Shown: piece by piece, positions 8,440 to 18,545 of the stretch
Layout of the letters: each line of letters starts with the position of its first letter
How positions within the stretch are numbered: the first letter of the stretch is position 1
DNA from: Pandoraea bronchicola
Lineage (GTDB): Bacteria > Pseudomonadota > Gammaproteobacteria > Burkholderiales > Burkholderiaceae
Length of the DNA stretch: 64,000 bases
Assembly: GCF_902459805.1 (NCBI RefSeq)
Contig: NZ_CABPST010000017.1
Coordinates: 1-64,000, forward strand
Reading direction: 5' to 3'
Position numbers and translations under genes: made by a program
Notes under the pieces: generated by a model
Database searches by the model: none
Seen by the model: the letters and a program-made list of their open reading frames with translations, nothing else
What the model was told of the DNA's origin: nothing

Positions 8440-10101
8440 TCAGGCCGCGTTGGCCGCCGCCTGCGCGGCCTTGGCGATTTCCTGATTACGCAGGATGAAG
8501 CGCTGGAGCTTGCCGCTCGGTGTCTTGGGCAGTTCGTTGACGAATTCGATTTCGCGCGGGTAGGCGTGCGTTGAGAGGCGGTGCCGGACGTGCGCCTGCA
8601 ACTCGCTCGCGAGGGCGTCCGTCGGTGCGAACTGCGGATGCAGCACGACGAACGCCTTGACCAGTTCGGTGCGCTCCGGGTCCGGCTTGCCGACTACCGC
8701 CGTTTCGATCACTGCCGGATGCTCGATCAGTGCGCTCTCGACATCGAACGGCCCGATGCGGTACCCGGCCGACGTGATGACATCGTCATTGCGTCCGACA
8801 AAGCTGATGCTGCCATCGTCATTGCGCTCGACGGTGTCGCCCGAGAGGTAATAGTCGCCGACGAACGCCGGTGTCTCGCGCTCCCAGTACCCGCCAAACC
8901 ACATCAGCGGTGATTGCTTGCGATCGAGCGCGAGAACCCCCGGCTGTCCGGCCGGGCACTCCCGCCCGTCGTCGTCGAGCACGACCACGCGATGCCCTGG
9001 CGAGGCAAAACCGGCAGTCCCCGCCTGGACGGGATGGGCGAGTGCATGGTGGTTGCAGACGACCATACCGAGTTCCGTCTGCCCATAATGGTCGTGAATG
9101 GTCACGCCGAGATGTTCGGCGAACCAGCGGATGACTTCGGGATTGAGCGGTTCGCCAGCACTGGACACTGCGCGGAGCTTGTCCTTGAGCGGTGCCGCCG
9201 CTTTGTCGCCGCCGGCAATCAGCAGGCGGAATGCCGTTGGCGAGCCAGCCAGATTCGTGATGCCGAGTTTATGGATGATCCGGTAGGTGCTTTCGACATT
9301 GAACGGGCCGTCGTAAAACGTTGTGGGAATGCCCATCGCGAGCGGCCCCGTCACAGCGTAGTACAGGCCATAAGCCCAACCCGGATCGGCAATGTTCCAG
9401 AACGTATCGGTGGGCCGAAGGTCCACGGCGTCGCGCATGTAGCCTACGAAGGCCAGAATCGCGCGCAACGGCACCATGACCGGCTTGGCAGACCCGGTCG
9501 TGCCGGAGGTGAACATCATCAGGAACGGATCGTCGCCGCGACGCATCACCGGCGCGAAGTCCGGAGCGTGTTGCTCAACCTCGTGCCAGAAACTGAAGTC
9601 ACCTCGGTGCACGCCCTGTCCGCGCGGGCCGCTGACCGTGGCGACGGGCGGGCAGTTGGCCACTTCGTCGAGCTTGGCTCGATTTGCACCGTCGGTGACC
9701 ACGAGCTTGCTCTGCGCGCTGTGCAACCGGTGTTCGATGGCCTTCGGTCCGAACGCCGTGAACAGCGGTTGATACACCGCGCCCGCGCGCCATGTGCCAA
9801 GGATCGTGACGAGCAGTTCGGGCGTTCGCGGCAACAGCCCGCTCACGCGGTCGCCGGGCTGCACGCCCTGTTCGCGCAGAAAGTTGGCGAAGCGCGCGGA
9901 CAGCGTTTGCAATTGCCGGAATGTCCATGTCTGGCTCGTGCCGTCCTTGCCTTCCCAGAACAAGGCGATGCGGCCGGGAAGTGCGTGACGGTCGCAGCAC
10001 TCGATGCACGCGTTCATCGCGTCGAGATTGCCGGCAAGGGTGGCGCGCACGGCGTCGTCGAGGTCGAACGCCTGGTAGGCGTCGGCGTAATCGGCAATCA
10101 T
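8440..10101 (-). CDS. AMP-forming acyl-CoA synthetase
   Basis: A 553-residue adenylate-forming ligase that activates a carboxylic acid to its CoA thioester through an acyl-AMP. The P-loop-like motif [13 protein letters not shown], the core [11 protein letters not shown], the hinge [21 protein letters not shown] and the C-terminal Lys in [11 protein letters not shown] are all present. It resembles acetyl-CoA synthetase-like medium- or short-chain ligases. The ATG at 10101 follows AGGAGACGATCC. An in-frame extension to 10260 is less likely because it lacks such a site and has low-complexity sequence. It is followed by the SDR gene and is divergent from the acyl-CoA dehydrogenase. Confidence 0.9.
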   Translation of the reverse strand: MIADYADAYQAFDLDDAVRATLAGNLDAMNACIECCDRHALPGRIALFWEGKDGTSQTWTFRQLQTLSARFANFLREQGVQPGDRVSGLLPRTPELLVTILGTWRAGAVYQPLFTAFGPKAIEHRLHSAQSKLVVTDGANRAKLDEVANCPPVATVSGPRGQGVHRGDFSFWHEVEQHAPDFAPVMRRGDDPFLMMFTSGTTGSAKPVMVPLRAILAFVGYMRDAVDLRPTDTFWNIADPGWAYGLYYAVTGPLAMGIPTTFYDGPFNVESTYRIIHKLGITNLAGSPTAFRLLIAGGDKAAAPLKDKLRAVSSAGEPLNPEVIRWFAEHLGVTIHDHYGQTELGMVVCNHHALAHPVQAGTAGFASPGHRVVVLDDDGRECPAGQPGVLALDRKQSPLMWFGGYWERETPAFVGDYYLSGDTVERNDDGSISFVGRNDDVITSAGYRIGPFDVESALIEHPAVIETAVVGKPDPERTELVKAFVVLHPQFAPTDALASELQAHVRHRLSTHAYPREIEFVNELPKTPSGKLQRFILRNQEIAKAAQAAANAA

Positions 10102-10538
10102 GGATCGTCTCCTGTAGTCGGATGCTGGCCGGCGGCGCGCCTGGGATGAAAGGGCCCGGACGCGCGTTGCCGGCCCCCCCATGGCGCCGTCTGCATCAGG
10201 CGCGGCGCTCACGGAGGCAATGGCAAATTCATCGTAATGCGTGGCGTCGGCGACAGGCAATGTCCAAACGGGTCAGAGTTCGTGAGGGATTTATCCACTC
10301 CAGCGGTGGGGGAATCTAGACTGGCTGGGGCTTTACCCGGCGGGGCGCCTCGCGGCCGCTTGCCCCGCTAAGGGTTTGTCCGGGGCGGGTGTCGGACGTC
10401 TCCGATGGCAATTCCGCTCATTCAATTTGCCGTTTTTGGCTATGGTGCCAATGCGGCGCGATCCCTAAACTGGATCCATCGACATGGCACAAGCGCCGGC
10501 GATCCATTCGGACAACGTCAGGGTGCAGGAGACAGAAC
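10102..10538. other. Divergent promoter region of the acyl-CoA cluster
   Basis: About 435 bp between the leftward acyl-CoA synthetase and the rightward acyl-CoA dehydrogenase. Both promoters must lie here. No convincing gene, and no long palindrome that I could assign to the AraC regulator, was seen. Confidence 0.5.
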
Positions 10539-11672
10539 ATGGATTTCTATACTGAAGACCAACGCATGATTCGCGACATGGCGCGCGCGTTTGCCACCGA
10601 GCAGCTCGCGCCAAATGCCGCGCAATGGGATCGCGATTGCGCATTGCCGGACGCGATGGTGGCGCAAATGGGCGACCTCGGTCTGCTGGGGATGATGGTG
10701 CCCGAGCAATACGGCGGCTCGTACACCGATTACACGGCGTACGCGCTCGCGATGGAGGAGGTCGCGGCGGGTTGCGCATCCACGGCCACGATGATGTCGG
10801 TGCATAACTCGGTGGGATGCGCACCGGTCCTGAAATTCGGCACGGACGCTCAGCGCGAGCGCTGGCTGCCGGATCTGGCCGCCGGGAGGAAAATCGGGGC
10901 GTTCTGCCTGACGGAACCGCAGGCCGGATCTGAAGCCAACAATCTGCGAACGCGTGCGGAGCGTCGAGGCGACAAGTGGGTGCTCAACGGCAGCAAGCAG
11001 TTTGTGACGAACGGCAAACGTGCGGCAATGGCCATCGTGTTTGCGGTGACTGACCCCGCTGCCGGAAAGCGTGGCATTTCGGCTTTCATCGTGCCGACGA
11101 ACACGCCGGGCTTCGAAGTCGGCCATCCGGAGCACAAGCTCGGCATTCGAGCCTCGGATACATGCCCCATCACGCTCGTTGACTGTGAAGTTGGCGACGA
11201 GGCATTGCTCGGGGAACTGGGGCAGGGGCTGAAGATCGCGCTGTCCAATCTCGAGGGTGGACGCATCGGTATCGCTGCACTGGCCCTTGGCGTGGCGCGT
11301 GCGGCTTTCGAAGCGGCGCTGCGCTACGCGGGTGAGCGTCAACAGTTCGGCAAGCCGATCCGTGAGCATCAGAGTATCGCGAACATGCTTGCCGACATGA
11401 CGACGCGCATCAACGCGGCGCGATTCCTGATTCTCCACGCGGCGGCGCTTCGCACGCAGGGATTGCCGTGTCTGTCGGAGGCATCGCAAGCCAAGCTCTT
11501 TGCGTCCGAGCTTGCCGAATGGGTGTGCTCACACGCCATCCAGATTCACGGCGGTTACGGATATCTCGAGGACTATCCGGTGGAGCGTCATTACCGCGAT
11601 GCGCGCATCACGCAGATCTACGAGGGCACCAGCGAGATTCAGCGGCAGGTCATCGCGCGCGCGTTGGACTGA
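10539..11672 (+). CDS. Acyl-CoA dehydrogenase (short/branched-chain type)
   Basis: A 377-residue FAD-dependent acyl-CoA dehydrogenase that introduces the 2,3 double bond into acyl-CoA. It begins [19 protein letters not shown] and has the FAD-binding [19 protein letters not shown] segment. The C-terminal core [19 protein letters not shown] is followed by [19 protein letters not shown] and [16 protein letters not shown]; the Glu in YEGT is the usual catalytic base of short-chain members. The ATG at 10539 follows GCAGGAGACAGAAC. The 3-hydroxyisobutyryl-CoA hydrolase gene starts 90 bp downstream, which suggests isobutyryl-CoA or 2-methylbutyryl-CoA as substrate. Confidence 0.93.
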   Translation: MDFYTEDQRMIRDMARAFATEQLAPNAAQWDRDCALPDAMVAQMGDLGLLGMMVPEQYGGSYTDYTAYALAMEEVAAGCASTATMMSVHNSVGCAPVLKFGTDAQRERWLPDLAAGRKIGAFCLTEPQAGSEANNLRTRAERRGDKWVLNGSKQFVTNGKRAAMAIVFAVTDPAAGKRGISAFIVPTNTPGFEVGHPEHKLGIRASDTCPITLVDCEVGDEALLGELGQGLKIALSNLEGGRIGIAALALGVARAAFEAALRYAGERQQFGKPIREHQSIANMLADMTTRINAARFLILHAAALRTQGLPCLSEASQAKLFASELAEWVCSHAIQIHGGYGYLEDYPVERHYRDARITQIYEGTSEIQRQVIARALD

Positions 11673-11762
11673 CCGCGTCTCGGCAATCGCCGGGAATCGT
11701 ATTGCCGCAAGATTTTGCCTGTGCCCGCGACGTGTGACCGGGCATGGCAAGGAGGAGGGAGA

Positions 11763-12926
11763 GTGAATCTGCGTGACAACGCCGTTCAGGCGGAAGACGA
11801 AGTGTTGTTCGATGTTATCAATGGGTTCGGCGTGATCACACTGAATCGGCCGCGCGCACTGAACGCCCTCACGCACGGCATGGTGCGCTCGATGTGGGGG
11901 CAACTCAACGCATGGGCCGGCGACCCGGCAGTGCGGGCCGTGTTGATCGAAGGGGCAGGCGAGAAGGCGTTTTGCGCGGGCGGAGATGTGAGAGCGCTCT
12001 ACGAGAGCCGCGTGAATCACGCGAATGAGCATCAGGCGTTCTTCATCGACGAATATCGGCTCGACTATTTGATTCACCGGTATCCGAAGCCGTATATCGC
12101 GCTGCTCGACGGCATCGTGATGGGCGGTGGCATGGGCGTCGCACAAGGGGCGGCGCTGCGCATTGTGACCGACCGTACACGATTGGCGATGCCGGAGACA
12201 GGTATCGGCCTGTTCCCGGACGTTGGGGCCAGTTGGTTCCTGGGGCATCTGGCGCCGACGCTAGCGCGCTATCTGGGACTGTCTGGCGTGACCATCACGG
12301 CGGCTGACGCACTGTATTGCGGGCTCGCCGACGTGTGGCTCGAGGGCGATGCACCTCAGCGACTCAAAGCGATGCTCCGAGCATTCGATTGGACCACGGG
12401 GGCGGCGGAAAGCCCCGCGACGGGCCGAGAGGGGCAACGTCCGTCGGACTCGACCGATCTGTTCGAGCGGCTGCGCGCCGCCATCCTGCCGCTGGGGCGC
12501 ACATGGACGGACGCCGCGCCGCTTGCTCAGGTGAGGGCGACGCTAGACAGGCATTTCAGCGCCATCGACGTGAGCGGCATCGCAGCGTCGCTTGCCGAAG
12601 ATGCGCAGACGCCGTGGGCGGCCGAGACGTTGGCATTGTTGCAGCAGCGCTCCCCCCTGAGTCTGTGTGTGACCGACCGGCAATTGCAGAAGGGGCGCCG
12701 CCTCGATCTGGCCGACGCTTTCCGGATGGAACTGGTGTTGGGGCACCACGCGTTCGCGTCGGGGGACTTTGTCGAAGGCGTCCGGGCGCTGCTGATCGAC
12801 AAGGACAAGCAGCCGCGATGGCGCTACGCCACGCTGGCGGACGTGCCTGCGGCACAGGTCGAGGCCTTCTTCGTCTCGCCATGGGGGCAAGACGGTCATC
12901 CCCTCAAAGCGTTAGGGGGGCATTGA
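11763..12926 (+). CDS. 3-hydroxyisobutyryl-CoA hydrolase (enoyl-CoA hydratase/isomerase family)
   Basis: A 387-residue crotonase-fold protein. Its length and the motifs KAFCAGGDVRALYES, IALLDGIVMGGGMGVAQGA and LAMPETGIGLFPDVGASWFL mark the HIBYL-CoA hydrolase group, which releases 3-hydroxyisobutyrate in valine breakdown, rather than a plain hydratase. The GTG at 11763 is chosen because it follows AAGGAGGAGGGAGA; the ATG at 11715 lacks a site and precedes unrelated sequence. It is a likely operon partner of the acyl-CoA dehydrogenase. A crotonase-type hydratase and a 3-hydroxyisobutyrate dehydrogenase, also needed for the pathway, are not in this window. Confidence 0.88.
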   Translation: MNLRDNAVQAEDEVLFDVINGFGVITLNRPRALNALTHGMVRSMWGQLNAWAGDPAVRAVLIEGAGEKAFCAGGDVRALYESRVNHANEHQAFFIDEYRLDYLIHRYPKPYIALLDGIVMGGGMGVAQGAALRIVTDRTRLAMPETGIGLFPDVGASWFLGHLAPTLARYLGLSGVTITAADALYCGLADVWLEGDAPQRLKAMLRAFDWTTGAAESPATGREGQRPSDSTDLFERLRAAILPLGRTWTDAAPLAQVRATLDRHFSAIDVSGIAASLAEDAQTPWAAETLALLQQRSPLSLCVTDRQLQKGRRLDLADAFRMELVLGHHAFASGDFVEGVRALLIDKDKQPRWRYATLADVPAAQVEAFFVSPWGQDGHPLKALGGH

Positions 12927-12990
12927 ACTCGGGCAAACGCGTGCGACAATGCCGGCTTTGCGGGGGACCGCACAATCCGTTGGAGTCCAG

Positions 12991-13548
12991 ATGCTCGTCG
13001 AAATCGCCCGTCTGCTGCTAGACCTTGTTTTCTCGCTATTCGGCGCTTTGTTGCTGTTGCGTGTGTGGATGCAGGCCACGCGGTTGCCGCCGCGTAATCC
13101 GCTTTCGCAAGGGGTGTTCCAGTTCACCAACTGGATTGTGTTACCGCTGCGGCGTGTCGTGCCGGGGGTTGGCGGGATCGACTGGGCGTGCGTGATCGGC
13201 GCGTGGCTGAGCGCCATCGTCTATCTGGTGCTGATCACCGCTGTGGTGGGGGTGTCGCCGGTCTCGGTCTTCCCGCGCGGCTTGCTGGTGGGGCTGGTGC
13301 TGGTGGCCAAGTGGGGCGCCAACCTCGTAATGTGGCTGACGCTGCTGATGGCGGTGCTGTCGTGGGTCAATCCGCGTGCCGTTGCCATGCCGATCCTCCA
13401 GCACTTGCTCGACCCGCTGCTGCGCCCGATCCGGCGTGTCATTCCGACGATGGGCGGTTTCGACCTGTCGCCGCTAGCGCTGTTCCTGCTGATGCAGATC
13501 CTGTTGATCGTGCTCGCCCGCTTAAGCCTGTTCTTCGCGACGCTCTGA
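12991..13548 (+). CDS. YggT family integral membrane protein
   Basis: A 185-residue membrane protein with two YggT repeats. Each has a transmembrane pair and the motif seen as IVLPLRRVVPGVGGIDW and LLRPIRRVIPTMGGFDLSPL. YggT proteins are linked to membrane or osmotic functions and to cell-division-associated loci in other bacteria; the molecular role is not settled. The ATG at 12991 is preferred because the first hydrophobic helix starts directly after it. Its 3' end overlaps the convergent hypothetical gene by 27 bp. Confidence 0.88.
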   Translation: MLVEIARLLLDLVFSLFGALLLLRVWMQATRLPPRNPLSQGVFQFTNWIVLPLRRVVPGVGGIDWACVIGAWLSAIVYLVLITAVVGVSPVSVFPRGLLVGLVLVAKWGANLVMWLTLLMAVLSWVNPRAVAMPILQHLLDPLLRPIRRVIPTMGGFDLSPLALFLLMQILLIVLARLSLFFATL

Positions 13549-13914
13549 TGCGTCAGCAGGCGGCGTCGCTGCCTGCTGCAACTCACGGACGGTTTCCCCG
13601 ACGGAAGCACCCGTCGGCGCGAGCCGTCCGCCAACACCATTCCCTGCCTCCTGATCCGCACGTCGCGCGGTCGTCATTGCCAGACGCGGCGCTTCTGCGC
13701 GCTCGCCGACCGAGCGTTCCAGCCCAAGACGACGCAGCACTCGACGACCATCTTCGGTCACGATCACTTTGGCTTGTCCCTGGTCGACATCCACATGCAC
13801 CAGACGCGCCTGCTCCAGCGCAGCAAGATCCGGTGGCTCGAGCGCGTCGGCATCGATAGGTCCAAGGGATGCTGCCGCCAGCAACAGCGTGGCGATTTCA
13901 TGCGGGCTCAGCAT
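13522..13914 (-). CDS. Conserved hypothetical protein
   Basis: A 130-residue protein beginning MLSPHEIATLLLAAASLGPI. Residues 1-70 look like a small winged-helix-like module (ALEQARLVHVDVDQGQAKVI, EDGRRVLRRLGL), with a disordered, charged C-terminal tail. Similar short proteins occur in Burkholderiaceae without a known function. ATG 13914 is chosen over ATG 13920 because AAGGAG (13922-13927) lies 7 nt before it but only 1 nt before the other. It converges on yggT and overlaps its last 27 bp, on opposite strands. Confidence 0.65.
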   Translation of the reverse strand: MLSPHEIATLLLAAASLGPIDADALEPPDLAALEQARLVHVDVDQGQAKVIVTEDGRRVLRRLGLERSVGERAEAPRLAMTTARRADQEAGNGVGGRLAPTGASVGETVRELQQAATPPADASERREEQA

Positions 13915-14332
13915 GCTCATGCTCCTTGAGGCGAATTCATATCGTCAGCGTACCGGGCGGATGTAAGCCCACCACTACGCCATGTTTACTGCACGTTACG
14001 ACTCGCCTCCGACCCAGCCTCCCCAGGCGGTCCTGCGACAGTTCTGTATTCCGTTGCCTGATTTTTTCGCGGTGGCAGAAGACCATCGCGAAGTGACACC
14101 GTAGTTCTGAACTCGGATCGCAAAGCGTCCGGCAAGTTCGTGCATTCGGGTTTCCCCTAGTATGCCCGTATTTTGCGTATTGATGTGGCGCGTCCCCCTT
14201 GTTTTGACAGGGTTTGCGCGGTGTTTGAGGGGAGTGCGCGCGTCCCCTGACAATATTTGAACTATTTTTTTTCTTTTGACTGGGTGCCAATGAAAATATA
14301 CTTTCCTTCACTCCGATGGACAGCCTTGACTC
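13915..14332. other. Intergenic region upstream of rpiR-type regulator
   Basis: About 420 bp with no credible gene. An AT-rich patch near 14255-14305 holds TTGACT (14276-14281) and TATACT (14297-14302), a possible promoter for the RpiR gene although the 15-bp spacing is short. Confidence 0.4.
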
Positions 14333-15436
14333 ATGATTGACGCCGAATCGTTGCCCGCCGATCTGCCGCTCACCGAGCGCATCGTGCGTGCCATGCCCGA
14401 CCTGACGCCAGCGCAGCAGCGCATGGCGGCGTTCGTGCTCGACAATACGTTTCGCGCGGCGACCATGCGTATCGACGAATTCGCGCATGCCGTTGGCGTG
14501 TCGATCGCCACGGTCAATCGTTTCGCACGCGCGCTTGGCTTCGACGGCTATCCGCAATGCCGCGCAGCGATGGTGCGCGGGTATGAGGCGACGCTCGCGC
14601 CGATCGAAAGTCTGCGCACGAGCAAGGCGCAGGCGAGCGCCAGCGCCGATGTGATGGCCGCCTCGCTGGCGCAGGCCATCGAGAATCTCGACTGGACGCG
14701 CCGGGCGCTCGATGCCGGGACTTGCGAGCGCGCCGTCGAATCGATCCTGCATGCGCGTCGCATCTATGTTCTGGGGCTGGGGGCGAGCGGGTATCTCGCC
14801 GGGCTGCTGCACCACGGTCTCGATCCGTATTGCGAGAACGTGCAGGCAGTGGTCGGTGCCGGGGGATCGACCCATGCGGCACGCCAGCTCTTCAAACTGC
14901 GCGAGGGCGATCTGGTGATCGCGCTTGGCTTCCCGAGATACGTGTCGGACACCATTACGCTGTGCCGGCGCCTGCGCGGGCGCGGCGTCCCCGTGCTGAT
15001 ACTGACGGACAGCCCGACGTCGCCGTTGGCGCCGCTTGGCGACATTGTGATTTTCGTGCGCAGCAAGCCGCGGCTGTCGAGCAACTCGGAAGCGAGTGTG
15101 CTGGCAATCATCGATGCCTTGTGCGATGCCGTCGCCCAGCGCGCCAAACACGCGGTGGACCGCGCCACCGAACTGACCGATTTCATGCTGCCGTGGCTCG
15201 ATTCGGCCTCGCTGGCCTCGGCGGCAAGCGCTAGCGCACCGGCTAATGCACCGGCTAATGCACCAGCGGCACCCGTCGTCGGGCGTGTCGTCACACCGCA
15301 ACGAACTGCGGCCGCCAACGCTACGGCGAATTCTCTTGCGAACGCTGCCGCTTCGGCGAGCGTACCGACCCCGGGCCATCAGGTCACGCCCCGCACTGCG
15401 CCGGGCAGTCAGGACAGAAAGGACAAAGCATCATGA
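14333..15436 (+). CDS. MurR/RpiR-family transcriptional regulator (HTH + SIS)
   Basis: A 367-residue regulator. Residues about 12-90 are the RpiR helix-turn-helix domain (MAAFVLDNTFRAATMRIDEF, VSIATVNRFARALGFDGYP). Residues about 125-285 are a SIS domain (RRIYVLGLGASGYLAGLLHH, VIALGFPRYVSDTITL) that usually senses a phosphosugar or another metabolite. The C-terminal 80 residues are an unusual Ala-rich tail containing 12-bp tandem repeats (15236-15259). Its stop overlaps the iaaA start (ATGA, 15433-15436), so the two are translationally coupled. It is probably the local regulator of the peptide-uptake operon that follows. Confidence 0.9.
   Translation: MIDAESLPADLPLTERIVRAMPDLTPAQQRMAAFVLDNTFRAATMRIDEFAHAVGVSIATVNRFARALGFDGYPQCRAAMVRGYEATLAPIESLRTSKAQASASADVMAASLAQAIENLDWTRRALDAGTCERAVESILHARRIYVLGLGASGYLAGLLHHGLDPYCENVQAVVGAGGSTHAARQLFKLREGDLVIALGFPRYVSDTITLCRRLRGRGVPVLILTDSPTSPLAPLGDIVIFVRSKPRLSSNSEASVLAIIDALCDAVAQRAKHAVDRATELTDFMLPWLDSASLASAASASAPANAPANAPAAPVVGRVVTPQRTAAANATANSLANAAASASVPTPGHQVTPRTAPGSQDRKDKAS
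15236..15271 (+). repeat. 12-bp coding tandem repeat in the RpiR tail
   Basis: GCACCGGCTAAT occurs twice in tandem (15236-15247, 15248-15259) with a third degenerate copy, encoding Ala-Pro-Ala-Asn units. Since 12 is a multiple of three, copy-number changes keep the frame. Confidence 0.75.
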
Positions 15437-16389
15437 GTCACGCCGAACGCGCGGTGATCGCCATTCATGGCGGTGCCGGAACCATCAGTCGCGAGACCTC
15501 GCCCGAAGAACTCAAGGCTTACCACGAGGCGCTGGCTGACGTGCTGCGCGTGGGGCAGGCCGTGCTCGCCGCGGGCGGTTCGGCGCTCGACGCCGTGACG
15601 CAAGCCGTGCGTCATCTCGAAGACTGCCCCCGCTTCAACGCAGGACGTGGCGCCGTGTTCACGCACGAAGGCACGCACGAGCTCGATGCCGCCATCATGG
15701 ACGGCGCCACGCTCGGCGCCGGAGCGATCGCCTGTGTTCATCGTCTGCGCAATCCGATCCTCGGTGCTCGCTCGGTCCTCGAAAACAGTCCGCACGTGCT
15801 GCTCGTGGGCGAGGGCGCGGAAGCCTTTGCGGCGGCCAACGGGGCTGAGCTTGTCGAACCCGAGTATTTCTTTACCGAAGCGCGCTACGCGCAATGGCAA
15901 CGTGCGCTGGCCGATGCGGCCGTGGCGCTCGACCACGACATGCCCCTGAAGACGGAGCCCATCGATCCGGACACCAAGTTCGGTACGGTTGGCGCGGTGG
16001 CTTGCGATCGTTACGGGCACGTGGCGGCGGCGACGTCCACGGGCGGCATGACGAACAAGGCGGTTGGCCGCGTGGGCGACTCGCCGATCATCGGCGCCGG
16101 TTGCTATGCAAACGATGCCACGGCGGCGGTCTCGGCTACGGGCACGGGCGAGGCGTTCATTCGCGCGGTCGCGTGCTACGAAGTGAGTGCGCTGATGGCT
16201 TACGCCGGTTTGTCGCTCGCGCACGCCGCCGAGCGTGTGATCCGCGAGCGCCTGCCGCGCGTGCAGGGCCGTGGCGGCCTGATTGCGGTGGACGCGCAAG
16301 GCAATGTTGCCCTGCCGTTCAATACCGAAGGGATGTATCGCGGTGTGGCGCGAGTGGGCGAGACGCCCGTGACGGCCATTCACGAGTAA
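15433..16389 (+). CDS. iaaA: Isoaspartyl peptidase / L-asparaginase (Ntn-hydrolase)
   Basis: A 318-residue plant-type asparaginase precursor. It opens with [15 protein letters not shown], includes [20 protein letters not shown], and carries the autocleavage site before Thr185 in [11 protein letters not shown]; this Thr becomes the N-terminal nucleophile. [21 protein letters not shown] follows, as in E. coli IaaA. The enzyme cleaves beta-aspartyl dipeptides and asparagine. In E. coli iaaA precedes gsiABCD, and the same order is seen here, so it probably acts on imported isoaspartyl or gamma-linked peptides. It is coupled to rpiR by a 4-bp overlap. Confidence 0.93.
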   Translation: MSHAERAVIAIHGGAGTISRETSPEELKAYHEALADVLRVGQAVLAAGGSALDAVTQAVRHLEDCPRFNAGRGAVFTHEGTHELDAAIMDGATLGAGAIACVHRLRNPILGARSVLENSPHVLLVGEGAEAFAAANGAELVEPEYFFTEARYAQWQRALADAAVALDHDMPLKTEPIDPDTKFGTVGAVACDRYGHVAAATSTGGMTNKAVGRVGDSPIIGAGCYANDATAAVSATGTGEAFIRAVACYEVSALMAYAGLSLAHAAERVIRERLPRVQGRGGLIAVDAQGNVALPFNTEGMYRGVARVGETPVTAIHE

Positions 16390-16469
16390 GACCCGAAAGA
16401 CAGGGTCGGGCCTTTGACGGCAAGACCTTCAGCATCAGATTCAGCAAGCGAAGATTAGCGAGGACAGGC

Positions 16470-18356
16470 GTGGCAGAGCGCAAGACAACCCCTACGATTT
16501 CGTTGCCCGACGAGCGCGTGCTCGACGTGAGCGGCATTACCGTGCAGTTCGCGACATCCGAGCGCGTGGTCACGGCCGTGCGCGACCTGTCCTTCCATGT
16601 CGACCGTGGCGAGACGCTCGCTATCGTGGGCGAATCCGGCTCCGGTAAGTCGGTCACGTCGCTGGCCGCGATGCGTCTCGTCGAGAACGGTGGCGGCCGC
16701 ATCACCCAAGGCTCGATGATCATGCGCCGCCGCAATGGCAAGCTGGTCGACCTCACGCGTGCCAGCGGCCGGACCATGCGCAGCATTCGCGGCGCCGACA
16801 TGGCGATGATCTTCCAGGAGCCGATGACCTCGCTCAATCCGGTATTCCCGGTGGGCGAGCAGATTGCGGAATCGATTCGCCTGCACCAGCGCAAGGACGC
16901 CGCAGCCGCGCGTGCCGAAGCGCTGCGCATGCTCGAACTCGTGCGCATTCCCGAAGCACGCCGCGTGCTCGGCCGCTTCCCGCACCAGCTCTCGGGCGGT
17001 ATGCGCCAGCGCGTCATGATCGCGATGGCACTATCGTGCAAGCCGGGCTTGCTCATTGCGGACGAACCGACGACCGCGCTTGACGTGACGATTCAGGCGC
17101 AGATTCTGCAACTGATTCGTGCACTGCAAGACGAGATGCACATGGGTGTCGTGTTCATCACGCACGACATGGGCGTGGTGGCGGAAGTGGCCGATCGCGT
17201 GCTTGTCATGCATCGCGGCGACAAGGTGGAAGAGGGACCGTCACGCGAAATCTTTGCCGCACCGCGCGAGCGCTACACGCAGGCGCTGCTCTCCGCCGTG
17301 CCGCGTCTGGGCTCGATGCATGGCACCGACCTGCCGGCGCGTTTCCCGCTGCTGCGCTACGACGCACCGGCCGATGCCAAGCCCGCTGCCGAAACCCCGC
17401 AACCGACCGTCAAGACCGACGCCGGCCCGATTCTTCGCGTAAAGGACCTCGTGGCCCGTTTCGACGTGCCGTCGGGTTTCTTCGGCCGTGTGAAGCAACG
17501 CGTACACGCTGTCGAGCGCGTGAGCTTCGACCTCTATCCGGGTGAGACGCTGGGTCTCGTGGGCGAGTCCGGATGCGGCAAGTCGACGACCGGCCGTGCG
17601 CTGCTGCGTCTGGTCGCGAGCCAGGGCGGCTCGATCGAATTCGGCGGCAAGCCGATTCAGGACCTCGCCGGCCGCGCGTTGCAGACCTTGCGCCGCGACA
17701 TCCAGTTCATCTTCCAGGATCCGTTCGCCTCGCTCGACCCGCGCCTGACGGTGGGTTTCTCGATCATGGAGCCGCTGCTCGTGCACGGCGTGGCCAGTGG
17801 CGCAGAGGCAGAAAAGCGCGTGGCCGAATTGCTCGAGCGGGTCGGACTGCCGGCAGATTATGCGCAACGCTATCCGCACGAGTTCTCGGGCGGCCAACGT
17901 CAGCGCATCGCGATCGCGCGGGCGCTGGCGCTCAAGCCGAAGGTCGTGATCGCCGACGAATCGGTCTCGGCGCTCGACGTCTCCGTTCAGGCGCAGATCA
18001 TCAACCTGATGCTCGACCTGCAAAAAGAGTTCGGCATTGCGTTCCTGTTCATTTCGCACGACATGGCGGTCGTGGAGCGCATCAGCCACCGTGTGGCGGT
18101 GATGTACCTCGGCCAGATCGTGGAGATCGGTCCGCGCCGCGCGATTTTCGAGAACCCGCAACACCCATACACGAAGAAGCTCATGTCGGCGGTGCCGATT
18201 GCCGATCCGGCGCGTCGTCACGCCAAGCGGGAATTGTTGACGGAAGAAATTCCGAGCCCGATCCGCGCGGTTGGCGACGAGCCGCAGGTGCAGCCGCTGG
18301 TGGAAGTCGGCGCCGGGCACTTCGTGGCCCGTCACCACGTGGCCGGCGCGTATTGA
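16470..18356 (+). CDS. gsiA: Peptide/glutathione ABC importer, double ATPase
   Basis: A 628-residue fusion of two ABC ATPases, as in GsiA (about 620 residues). Domain 1 has Walker [16 protein letters not shown], signature [15 protein letters not shown] and Walker [14 protein letters not shown]. Domain 2 has [30 protein letters not shown] and [13 protein letters not shown]. Each half ends in an oligopeptide-transporter C-terminal extension. GTG 16470 is chosen because the upstream frame overlaps iaaA and lacks homology. A GC-rich hairpin (18414-18419 with 18428-18433) follows the stop and may set relative expression of the binding protein downstream. Confidence 0.92.
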   Translation: MAERKTTPTISLPDERVLDVSGITVQFATSERVVTAVRDLSFHVDRGETLAIVGESGSGKSVTSLAAMRLVENGGGRITQGSMIMRRRNGKLVDLTRASGRTMRSIRGADMAMIFQEPMTSLNPVFPVGEQIAESIRLHQRKDAAAARAEALRMLELVRIPEARRVLGRFPHQLSGGMRQRVMIAMALSCKPGLLIADEPTTALDVTIQAQILQLIRALQDEMHMGVVFITHDMGVVAEVADRVLVMHRGDKVEEGPSREIFAAPRERYTQALLSAVPRLGSMHGTDLPARFPLLRYDAPADAKPAAETPQPTVKTDAGPILRVKDLVARFDVPSGFFGRVKQRVHAVERVSFDLYPGETLGLVGESGCGKSTTGRALLRLVASQGGSIEFGGKPIQDLAGRALQTLRRDIQFIFQDPFASLDPRLTVGFSIMEPLLVHGVASGAEAEKRVAELLERVGLPADYAQRYPHEFSGGQRQRIAIARALALKPKVVIADESVSALDVSVQAQIINLMLDLQKEFGIAFLFISHDMAVVERISHRVAVMYLGQIVEIGPRRAIFENPQHPYTKKLMSAVPIADPARRHAKRELLTEEIPSPIRAVGDEPQVQPLVEVGAGHFVARHHVAGAY

Positions 18357-18545
18357 GCCGGCGGACGCGGCAGCGCCCCGATGGGCGTGCCTGCGGCCAC
18401 CGGCATGGTTTCCCCGGGGGAGTGATTCCCCGGTAGCTCAGGCAGTACCCAGTTGCAGCTCTCGTTGTAGCCACAATGTCCGCCAAGGGAAGCAGTCCTA
18501 TGACTCGCTCGCGGCGACCCCGTCAGACCAGAAGGAGAATGACAG

